NCBI GenBank assembly: GCA_965644315.1
Contig: CBFFRQ010000067.1
Coordinates: 310,001-374,000, forward strand
Source: Caecitellus pseudoparvulus
Taxonomy: Eukaryota; Bigyra: Bicosoecida
Length of the DNA: 64,000 nucleotides
Direction: 5' to 3'
Below are positions 40,608 to 49,545 of this stretch, piece by piece. The position numbers were made by a program, and so were the translations under genes. Under the pieces are notes generated by a model, which did no database searches, was not told the DNA's origin, and worked only from the letters and a program-made list of their open reading frames with translations. The stretch's first letter is position 1, and each line of letters begins with the position of its first letter.

Positions 40608-43600
40608 ATGGGGCAGAAACCCTCCGGACAGGCGGCAGGTGACGCTCCAGATCAGCCATCGAGCGTGCAAGGCCGGTCGCAAGGACAGCCTGCAGAGGCT
40701 TCCTCGGCCCCTGCAGCAGCAGCCTCCGGTGGCCACACCAGCATTGACTCGGATGACGAGGATGGCGTCGTGCGCCTTGTGGTGCGTGGGCCGCAGGCTG
40801 CCAATCAGCCCACTCGCTCGCCGCGTTTCACGAAACTCCCCGCACGCCTCGCCACGCCACACCTGGTTGCACAGGGCATGCCCGCCAACGAGGCCTCAGA
40901 CGGCTACTACACCGCTGTGCAAGCAGCCCTCTATGAGCGAGAGCTGCCTCAACCCGCGCCCCACTACACTCAGCGAGTGAAGTGGAAGCGTGGTGAGCAG
41001 CTGGGGGCTGGAGCGGTGGGCGTCGTGTACCTGGGCCTGGACGCCGAGACGGGCGGCCTCATGGCTGCCAAGAAGGTCTCCCTCGTCGGCATCTCGGAGT
41101 CTGACACCCGCGCCGGCCGTCTCCTGGCCACACTGCAGGTGCGCCGAGCCCACACCGCCAGGTGCCTGCGCTGCGAAACCCCCCCCCCCCATGTACACCC
41201 CCCCCCCCCTGCCGCCTCGACCAGGAGGAAATCCGACTCATGTCCGGCCTGCAGCACGAGAACATCGTGCGGTACTGTGCGTGGCCACGGGCCGTTTCGC
41301 CACCGACACCCCCCCTCACGCCATGACACACCCCCCCCCTCCCAGACGGATCCCAGCGCCAACGCGATGACTTGTACATCTTCATGGAGTTCGTGTCAGG
41401 GGGCTCCCTGGCCCAAGTCCTGCAGCGTTTTGGGAACATGGGCAGCACGCTGGTGCGTTTGTACACCACGCAGGTGTTGCGTGGGTTGGCGTTTCTGCAC
41501 AACCACCGCATCGTGCACCGCGACATCAAGTGCGGCAACATCCTCCTCCACCGGTCGGGAGTGTGCAAACTCAGTGACTTTGGCGCCAGCCGCTCCCTGG
41601 GCGCAGTGGCCGTCGCCTCGGGCTCTCGATCCGGCACGGTGCTCATGGCGGGCACGCCGTGGCACATGGCTCCCGAGGTAATACGCGAGCTGCCTCACGG
41701 GCGGTCAGCTGACATCTGGAGCCTGGGCTGCACTGTGGTGGAGATGGCCACTGGCGCGCCGCCGTGGGCCCACATCAGCGACCCCATGGCAGCCCTGTAC
41801 CACATCGCCACCAGCGCGGAACAGCCGCCTGTTCCGGCCTCCCTGGGCGAGGCTGGTGCGGATTTTGTGCGGCAGTGCACACGACGTGATCCGTCCACTC
41901 GACCCACGGCGCTGCAGCTCCTGCGTCACCCCTTCATCACGGACCCTGCCCCGTCAGGCTTCGGGTCCAGCTCCAGCAGCGGACCCGGGCTGGCGCCGGG
42001 CCTGTCTGACTCGGGCGCTGTGCAGTTCAACCCCCTGGCCCCGGCCCCCGCTGCGGGGGGGCAGAGTGCCGAGCAGACCCCAGACATGCAAGCCTCCTCG
42101 CTGCCATCTCGCCCCGCTGGCCTGGTGTGTGGCCCCTCCCTACCCATCGTCATCAGCAGTGACACCTCCTCCTCCTCCACAGGGGCAGGGGGCGGCGCCA
42201 AGGCTGGCTTGGCCAAGACGGCCGTGCCTCGTGCCGCATGGCCCGAGCATGGGGCCGGCTCCCCAGGACCGGATGCGCCCCCGCCCCCCAACGCGGACTC
42301 CAGCGGCACGTCAGGCTCAGCCCCGGACAAGGTGTCTGTGTCGGCTCGAGACCCATCCTTCCTCGCAGTGGGCAGCGCTCGCCCAGCCACAGGCACTGGC
42401 GGCCAGGCTGGACCAGCGGCATCTGGCCGCCACACGCCGGGCGGGGTGCCTGAAACATGCGAGGTGGTGGACATGCCTCGACACCCCACCCAGGCGCCGC
42501 CTGTGGACAGAAGCGGAGGGGGGGGTGCCGACATGGTGGATGACACCCACGGCGAGGCGGGGACACCCCCCCCTCCTGCCCGATCAGGGGGGGGGCTGCT
42601 CGGCCGCCTGGGCTCCTGGTTCCGCGGGGGCCGGGTGTCCAGCTCCAAGAGCACACCCACTGCCTCCACCGCCCCCAGCGCCACCCCTGTTCGTCCCAGC
42701 AGCCCCGCGTCGCCCACTGGCAGCGCTGGCCGTGGCTCGGCCCTGCCGCTTCTGACTGTGGATGACACTGCCACCAGCCACACAGGCGGCACAGGCGGCA
42801 GCGGCGGCAGCGGCGGCGCCCCCACCCCCAGTCCCACCATCCTCGACCACTTCCACGACGACACGGCAGCAGAGCCGGTGCGCAGCCCAGAACACAGGAG
42901 CAGGGCCGGCAGTGCGCAGGGGGTGTTCCACACCGACCCAGGTCAGGCCTCCCTGCGACCACAGCCGCCGCCACACACTCACCCCGCCAAACTCACCCGC
43001 TGGGCATCAGCACGCAGTGCCCTGTGCACGCCCCCGCCAGGCGACAGGGACGCAGCGACCACCCCGCCCACAGGCCAGCCTGTGTCACCTGCGGCGGCAG
43101 GCGAGTCAAGCGAGTCACCCGGCGCGGGCGCCAGCGAGGCTGCGAGTCAAGGCACGGCCACAGGCACAGACGCCACGCGCCAGCCACGCCCAGCCTCCGC
43201 CAGGAGCTCCTCCTCCTCCTCCTTGGCCAGCCTGTCCTGCGATGAAGAGGAGGGGGTGGGGGGTGGCGCCAGCACCCCCGCCACCACGTGGCCTGTGCGG
43301 GGACAGCGTGTGTCGCCGCCGACACCAGCCACTGGCGCCGCCGGCAGTATGCAGGGCAGCTCGCGAGTCTCTCCGTCCCTGACGCACGCAGTGGGCCCAC
43401 GTCGCGGCGCCGGTGGGTCACCTCGCGCGGCGCACCCCTACACTGTGCACACCACCGCACACCGCCACAGCAGCCACCGCCGCAGCAGCAGTGACGGCAG
43501 CGCAGCAAAAGCCGCCCCTGCCACCCACTCACACCAGGCTCTGCTGGCTACTGTGGGCTCCAAGGCGTTTTTCCACGAACAGTCAGCGGAAGGCACCGGG

Positions 43601-44635
43601 CAAACGGGCCCAGTGCCGGCACTCAACCTTGGCAACGTGCAGGACCCAGCAGCCCAGGCGGCAGGCCTGACACTGCAGCTGGCGCTTTCCGGTCGGGATG
43701 CAGGCAGTCTCACAGCGGCTGATCTGCCGCCGGAGCTCCTGCGCGCGTACGGTGTGGCCAGTCGTGCGGAATTAGGGCCCGAAGCGCAGGAGGTGGCTGC
43801 ACACATCCTGCGCACGACATCTTGGTTCGAGCAGGTGCAGCTGAGCACACGTAGTGAGTTGGCGCGGCGTGTGCAGCAACAGGGCGGGGCGACGTCCCCT
43901 GGCGAGGGTGCTTCGCCCTCCACTGACTCCAGCGGGGCGACTGCGTTGCTGGCTGCATTTGACGCCCATGTGGAGGAGTCCCGCCGGCAGCTGCCTGGCA
44001 ACAGCCTGGCCCAACTCCTCACACCACGCACAGGGCATCATCAGCAGCAGCAGGAGGAGGAGGAGCAGGCAGCCGTCCCCCCCGTGCGGCGCCAAGGCCC
44101 GAGAGCGGAAGTTGCCATTGGTGCGGAGGCTGTGCAGCCACCCGGCATGGTGCCAGCCTGTGACTCACAGCCGTCGTCAGATCTGCCCCTGCCCTTGTCC
44201 CCGCCCACCACCCACCTGCTCTTTGGGCCAGGGGGTGCTTCTGGTGCCGAGAGCTACGCAGCTGAGGACTTTCTCAGCCTCAGTGCGTCTGCCAGCACCA
44301 GCAGTCGGCCCAGCCCTGCCCGCCCCACAACGTACAGCGTCACCAGCGACTCAGCGGGCCGGGAGCCCACCCCTGCCACCAGCAGTGGAGAGAAGAAGCC
44401 CAGTGGCTCCATTGTGCCCGAGTCCTCCTCCTCCTCCTCCCACTCGCACGGCGGGGCGGCTAGCGCCCCACACCACCAGGCTTTAGTTGTGGGGCGGCCA
44501 CAGCCACTACCCCCCTCGTCCATGGTGGGAGAGAAGGGGGCATGGCAGCTGCCAAACATGTTCCTGCGCCCACTGCAGGTGCAGGCGGCTGCAGCGCCGC
44601 CACCGAGCGACGCGGGTGACTCCGCGGCGCAGTGA
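40608..44635 (+). CDS. MAPKKK-like (MEKK/NPK1-type) protein kinase
   Basis: Exons are 40608-41138, 41225-41276 and 41346-44635 (1,290 residues). The N-terminus MGQKPSGQ fits an N-myristoylation signal. The kinase domain covers about residues 124-395: GAGAVGVVYLG, AAKKVSL lysine, QHENIVRYYGSQ, YIFMEFVSGGSL, RIVHRDIKCGNILL, SDFGASRSL, MAGTPWHMAPEV and DIWSLGCTVVEMATG. These MEKK/NPK1 family hallmarks suggest that it phosphorylates MAP kinase kinases. The remaining ~900 residues are Ser/Pro/Gly/Thr-rich and disordered, with homopolymeric tracts. Exon 2 is 52 nt and is flanked by introns rich in poly-C, where sequencing errors are possible. AATAAA lies about 85 nt after the stop. Confidence 0.9.
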
Positions 44636-44719
44636 ATGCAGCACTGCATTGCAGCCAAGCCCGCTGCCGCGGCCGGCCCTCACAGCTGAATTCCACCCCG
44701 CACACACTCTCGCAAAACG

Positions 44720-44725
44720 AATAAA
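44720..44725 (+). terminator. Candidate poly(A) signal AATAAA
   Basis: AATAAA occurs 85 nt downstream of the MAPKKK-like stop codon, in a short A-rich stretch between convergent genes. Position and sequence fit a canonical polyadenylation signal. The same hexamer is not found after most other genes here, so its use is uncertain. Confidence 0.35.
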
Positions 44726-44742
44726 CAACATTGCACTATACT

Positions 44743-46160
44743 TCACTCCCAAGTTTCGGTGCTGGACGCTAGGCGTGCCGCCTCCAGCGCTTCCAGCGTT
44801 CGGCGGCGGTTTCTGCGCATCATGCTGCGCCGCCGTGAGCGACTTGGAGCCATGGCCACTGATCCCGACGGCGGCGACGCCACCGCAGACATGAGGGGGT
44901 TCTGCACGCTGAGGGTCTCAGGCGGCCGCCTTGGGAGGGGCGCCGCCGCCGCCGATGATGATGTCGATGTCGCTTCCGCTGCAGGTGTGGACGGCGGCAG
45001 AGACGTGAAGACACTCAGCTGACTTGAGCGGTGTGTGGCTCGCCGGGGCGCACGCCGACGCAGCTCTTCATCTAGGGCAGCCTCCGCGTCGGCCCGTGCG
45101 TGTGCCCGGCGCTGTGAGTGACTAGGCGGCACGCCTGGTGGCGGTGGAGGGGGGGGGCGTGTAGCTGTCGTGGGTGCTTCCCTCGCAGCACCCCCCCCCT
45201 CTGACACCCGCCGCTGGAGCAGCTCAGGGGGGGGTGCATGGGGAGGGACGGGTGTCAGCGTATTACGCCTGCGCGACGCAGACCGCGGCTCGCTCAGCAC
45301 GGCCCCCGCCGGCAGGTTTGCTTGTGTGCTGCTCTGGGCAGGCGAGCGCTCCCACACCCAGTCCAGAGGGGTTGCTAGCCAGTTCGCCAGGCGCTCGCTC
45401 CACGCCGGCCGCAGGTCACCCGGCGGCGTGGGCCTGCCCAAGGACCGCCGTGCGTTTCGGATGGCTGCCTTGAGCTCCCGGTCCTCCAGCTGTCCGAAAC
45501 GCAGGGCGCTGCAGGCGCAGATGGAAAAGAGCAGGAAGAAAAAGACGACAGGGAAGATGGACGCGCCACGCAGGGTGGGCGCTGTGAAGCTGGCCACGGC
45601 AGGCTCTGCGCGCGACTGCGTCGAGTCGATCCAGCACGTCAGCGCGTCGGCTGCCTGAACTTCGCGTGCAGATCGCTGCGCAGCGGTGCGCGTGGTGAAG
45701 GCGCCAGTTGGCTCAGACAGCATCATGACTGCCCCCGACCCTGCGTGAAACTCCGACAGGTCCACTCGGTACACCACTTTCAGGCACTTGTACGTGTCGT
45801 CCGTGCACACCTCCTGCGGGGCAGTGGGCGGGAGCTGCGAGTTTCGCTTGCGTTTCCCCCACCTAGACGCGCACACGCACGTTGTTCTCTGAATCTCGCG
45901 CACACACCCGCTCTGTGCACTCCGCCGCCACAATGGAAGATGCCACAGCATCACACTTGGCCTGTGGCGCAGGGAGGCGCGGGCAGTTGCCGGCTGCTGC
46001 GGTGTTGCTCACGGAGCTCACGCACCGGCACGATGTGGTCCACGGCATCCAACGCAAGGCCGTAGTTCATGCTGTACAGCAGCTGCAGGCCGCCACACAG
46101 CAGGGTGAGAATGTAGCATAGTGTGGCGGCGGGGCAGGCGCTGAGCAGGCGGTCAAACAT
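44743..46160 (-). CDS. Two-pass membrane protein with Cys-bearing loop, unknown
   Basis: Exons on the minus strand are 46160-46026, 45961-45908 and 45813-44743 (419 residues); both introns keep phase 0. The first hydrophobic segment is AATLCYILTLLCGGLQLLYS (about 10-30). A loop of ~125 residues with Cys at KCDAV, AECTE, EVCTDD, YKCLK and ALTCW follows, then a second membrane segment SIFPVVFFFLLFSICACSAL (about 170-190). The ~220-residue tail is Arg/Ser/Pro-rich, basic and disordered. Topology suggests a short N-terminus and long tail in the cytosol with a lumenal or extracellular disulfide-bonded loop. This is similar in plan to small channel-accessory or tetraspanin-like proteins, but I recognise no family. 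The start could lie upstream if a non-annotated exon exists. Confidence 0.65.
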
Positions 46161-46571
46161 GTCCCACGGTGCAGGCACAGCCCAGCGCAGCTCGCTCCCA
46201 GGCCGCAAGTCACGTCAACGCGGCACGCGAGATGGGCAGCACGGGGACAGCCCGAATAGCCGCACAGCTACCTGTGCATGCAGTGCAGGCGGCCAAGCGG
46301 GCCCTGCATGCAGCACGGCACGGCGTTGGTCGAGCCTGGGGCTTGCAGAGGCGGCGGCGGCGCGACCACACGTTGCTTCGTGCAACACCGCAGGCCCACC
46401 AGCGCCACACCTGCAACGCGGCAGCAAGGAGACAGTCGTGCTAAAACACGGACCACATACACCACCGGCTCAGGTGAAAGTAGCCAGGTGTGGTTTGTTT
46501 CGCCAGTCGTACTGCTTTGCCGCCGCCGCTTCACCTGCCCAGGCGAAGCCTAAGCCGACGGCCAAGCCGGA
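46161..46571. promoter_or_regulatory. Divergent promoter region, membrane protein / NUDT12-like
   Basis: This 411-bp head-to-head interval has no coding region I can support. The last 60 bp before the ATG are A/G/C-rich (AAGCCTAAGCCGACGGCCAA). Confidence 0.35.
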
Positions 46572-47861
46572 ATGCTCGTGCGGCTTGCTCGGCGCACCTG
46601 CGACGCACTTCGAAACAGAATGGCGGCCCAGGGAGCTGCCACCTTCGTTGATCCACGGGGCTTTGTTTCCTCGGCTCACCTTGACAGGCGAGGCGGCAAG
46701 GGCCAGCGGCGTGGCATGACAGTGAGCGCAGCTGCAGTGCACTTCACAAACGAGGAGGGGCTGGTCAGCTCCCCTGCAGAGGTCATGCTGTTCCACGGCG
46801 GTTCCCCCATCATGGTGAAGGGGGCCAAGGATCGGACTCCTCGCTTTGCCCGACTGCCGTATGCGGAGGCTGCTGCCGCATTGCAGTTGCGGGTGGCGGA
46901 GGGTGACGTGGATTCTGCGGACTTTGCCGTGCTGGGTGAATTCCGCAAGCCCGACACGCCGCCCTCGTCAGCTGCGACAGCCGTCATTGCCGTGGACGTC
47001 GCCACTGGCACCTCGGCCCTGACTGCCGAGGCTGCCTTGGCGGCTCTCAACGACAACGAGGCCCTGCGCGCAGCGGCGCAGCTGAGCGCTGACGCCGCCT
47101 TCCAAGTCACACACCCACGCACCACGCTGTTCCTGCCCAAGCGCGCTGCCACGCCAGAAGACCTGTCCAACTTTGCCACGGCGCGGGGCCTGCTCGTGTG
47201 GCACGCTGCAAACCGTTTCTGCGGCCGCGATGGCAGCCGCACGGCGCCAGAGGCCGGTGGCACCAAGCGCGTCTCCACCGCCTCAGGCGCATCCCTGTAC
47301 CCACGAGTGGACCCAGTCGCCATCATGGCCATCCAGCACCCATCTGAAGCCAGTGTCCTGCTGGGGCGCCAGGCTGGCTTCCCGCCCGGCATGTACTCCG
47401 CCCTGGCTGGCTTCGTGGAGGCCGGTGAAACGCTCGAGGCGGCCGTCGTGCGTGAAACGCAGGAGGAGGCAGGAGTCACCGTGGACCCATCCACAGTGCG
47501 GTACGTGGCGTCCCAGCCCTGGCCTCTGGGGCGTACTGGCACCTTCTCACAGCTCATGCTGGGGTGCACGGGGGTCGCCTCGTCGCCTGACCTGCACGTC
47601 GCAACTGCCGAGCTGGAGCACGCGGCATGGGTGCCACTGCAGCGCGTCGCAGACTTGGTACGGGCCAGTTTGAGTGGTGCCCCCCCCAAGGCCAAGGCGC
47701 CAGAGGGGGGTGAAGCCCCCCCCCTCCCCCCCCAAGGCACGCCCCCTGATCACATGTTCGTGCCTGGACCATACGCTGTGGCTCACACCATCCTCCGGGC
47801 ATGGGTGGAGTCCCATGGTGTGCAGATCGCGCCAGACACCCCCGCCGAGTCACGCCTGTGA
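46572..47861 (+). CDS. NUDT12/NudC-like NADH pyrophosphatase, PTS1 ending
   Basis: This single-exon gene encodes 429 residues. The Nudix box (from about residue 280) follows the pattern G-x5-E-x7-R-E-x2-E-E-x-G, starting GFVEAGETLEAAVVRETQEE. It is preceded by YPRVDPVAIMAI and LLGRQAGFPPGMYSALAG, and followed by SQPWPLGR and LMLGC, the SQPW array typical of NADH diphosphatases. The expected zinc ribbon is degenerate: FCGRDG keeps one Cys of the first pair and the second pair is missing. The chain ends in Ser-Arg-Leu, a canonical peroxisomal PTS1, matching the peroxisomal location of NUDT12. The likely reaction is hydrolysis of NAD(P)H to NMNH and AMP, or decapping of NAD-capped RNA. Its last 12 bases overlap the minus-strand gene. 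Confidence 0.9.
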   Translation: MLVRLARRTCDALRNRMAAQGAATFVDPRGFVSSAHLDRRGGKGQRRGMTVSAAAVHFTNEEGLVSSPAEVMLFHGGSPIMVKGAKDRTPRFARLPYAEAAAALQLRVAEGDVDSADFAVLGEFRKPDTPPSSAATAVIAVDVATGTSALTAEAALAALNDNEALRAAAQLSADAAFQVTHPRTTLFLPKRAATPEDLSNFATARGLLVWHAANRFCGRDGSRTAPEAGGTKRVSTASGASLYPRVDPVAIMAIQHPSEASVLLGRQAGFPPGMYSALAGFVEAGETLEAAVVRETQEEAGVTVDPSTVRYVASQPWPLGRTGTFSQLMLGCTGVASSPDLHVATAELEHAAWVPLQRVADLVRASLSGAPPKAKAPEGGEAPPLPPQGTPPDHMFVPGPYAVAHTILRAWVESHGVQIAPDTPAESRL

Positions 47862-48372
47862 CTCGGCGTCACCCCCCTCCGCTGCGCCTCCTGTAGATGG
47901 CTTCCGGCTCTCCGCAATGAACTCTGCATGTTCCTGCAACAGCGCCTGCACATCACCTTCACTCATGCCGAGCTGCGCATGTGCAAGCGGCGCCAGTGCA
48001 GGTGCCAGGCATGCCCCAGGCCGGACGCCAGCGCCACGCACCTTGGACGGGAGGGAGCCTAGGCCAGCCTTGGATTTGGCAGTGGCTGCAGCGTAGCGTT
48101 GCCGCGCAGCAGTGTTGGCGGCAATGAATGCCTCCCACTGCTCGTCAGGAATGCTGCTGGAGTCACCGCTCGCTGCTACCTCCGTGCCAGCGGCGGTCAG
48201 CGTCGAACCAGGTGCTGGAGCGCTGCCTGCGCAGAATGGGCCGTGTTCGCAAGGCATGCAGCGCGAGCGCCGAGTGTGCGGCGCCTGGTGTAAACTCACT
48301 TGCACCCATGACTGGCTCCGCGTCTCCGTGTCCTGCAATGCCTTCAGCAGGCGCCTTGGACTCGGAAGCCAT
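47850..48372 (-). CDS. Small unknown protein, three exons
   Basis: Exons on the minus strand are 48372-48300, 48226-48042 and 47972-47850 (126 residues), with donors GTGAGT and GTGCGT and acceptors GCGCAG. Phase agreement across both junctions supports the model. The sequence has an acidic/Ser-rich start (MASESKAPAEG), a helical middle (DEQWEAFIAANTAARQRY then AAATAKSKAGLGSLPSK) and LGMSEGDVQALLQEHAEFIA. A C-terminal Gly/Glu-rich tail follows. I do not recognise the family. It looks like a small cytosolic or nuclear adaptor. The stop codon lies inside the 3' end of the convergent NUDT12-like coding sequence. Confidence 0.65.
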
Positions 48373-48594
48373 GGCCCGCGTTTCGTTGCCGTTACGCTTT
48401 GCGAGCGCAGGTCGTTCAGCAGCGAGCTGCCTGCGTGTGCCGCGAGAGCGGAGTGCATTCACAGTGCCAGAAGGGGAGCCAGAGTGAGCTTCGTGGTGTC
48501 TGTGGTCGAATGTGTCGCTCCTTTGTCACTGCCAGCGACAGCGCTGACTAGCTCACAGGCTAGGTGCCTTCGACAGCCCTGCGCGAAGCCTCCG
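48373..48594. other. Short spacer between tandem minus-strand genes
   Basis: This 222-bp interval separates the NNF1-like stop from the start of the 126-residue gene. It should contain the latter's promoter. I see no other feature. Confidence 0.35.
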
Positions 48595-49465
48595 TCAACC
48601 CGAGTCTTGCAGCGTCTTCGTGGCTTCCTCCGCAGCAGTTGTCACCTGTGATGAGGGTGCATCAACGTCACACGTGGCGGGGTCGCCTGGCACCTCCTGC
48701 CAGCGGCGTGGACCCACCTCATCCATCTTCCCCACAGCGCCGTCCACCTCTGCCACAATGCTGTCCGCCTCACGGGAGAGCGTGTCAATGGAAGTCTCCA
48801 GGTCGGCATTGCGCGAATTCAACTGCAAACGCGGAAGACGGGCCCCGTCGTGCGCACGGCAGCGAGCAGCGTGCCCCAGCGACACCCACGTCGGCCAAGA
48901 CTGCCTTCAACGCATGCACCTCGGATGCGGCAGACTTTGCAGAGGATGCAGACACCATCTTCTTCACTGACGTATCGTCTGTCTGCGGCCTGTGCAGAGG
49001 TGACAGGGCCCGCGAGCTTGTTGGCAAGAACCTGCAAACGCCGGCGAAACGCCACGGCGCACCTGATGGACACTCCCACGGCCTTCAGTTCGGCAGCTTG
49101 GGCATGCAAGCCGTCGAGAGCATTCAACTTCTCCACAACGTGCTTCTCCGCGCAGATCTTCTCAAACTCGTCCTGCCCAGGCAGCGGAGCGAGTGCTTCG
49201 GCGGCCGTCTGCCGTTGTGTGCAGGGCGTGCAGCACCCACCGACGAGGCTTCTTGCACCATGTCCAGCAAGTTCCCGAACAGCTCGTCGATCGTGTCCTT
49301 GTGTTCAGGGTACAGTGTGGGGAACACTTCGCCCAGGTCAATGCCCTTGCCGCTCGCGACGCACGTGGCCAGTGCCTTGGCAAACACTGCTGAGAGTTTG
49401 GCGGCCCGAATGCCTGGTGCTGGCTGGCCACTGCCAGCCGCTGCGGCGGCAGCTGTGGACGCCAT
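48595..49465 (-). CDS. NNF1/PMF1-like kinetochore protein
   Basis: Exons on the minus strand are 49465-49241, 49172-49063, 48989-48890 and 48822-48595 (220 residues). The N-terminal half has the NNF1 plan: IRAAKLSAVFAKALATCV, EVFPTLYPEHKDTIDELF, then DEFEKICAEKHVVEKLNALD and GLHAQAAELK. The C-terminal part after the third junction is a coiled coil (LNSRNADLETSIDTLSREAD). NNF1/PMF1 is a subunit of the MIS12/MIND complex that links centromeric chromatin to the NDC80 microtubule coupler. An alternative acceptor at 49031 also keeps phase, adding 14 residues, but would make a 31-nt intron, so the 73-nt intron is preferred. The identification rests on pattern recall in a fast-evolving family. Confidence 0.6.
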
Positions 49466-49545
49466 GGTGAGAGCACTGCACGCAGACACGCCGCGGGGCG
49501 AAGCGGCTGAAGTGAATCCGTGGTCAACTCTGAATTGCTGCACTC

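Noticed and set aside
41165-41215. Poly-C tracts as a regulatory element
   Set aside because: They lie in a short intron of the MAPKKK-like gene and look like simple-sequence drift. They are more important as possible sequencing-error sites.
49032-49062. A 31-nt intron in the NNF1-like gene
   Set aside because: A second acceptor at 48990 with a better pyrimidine tract keeps the same phase and gives a normal 73-nt intron.
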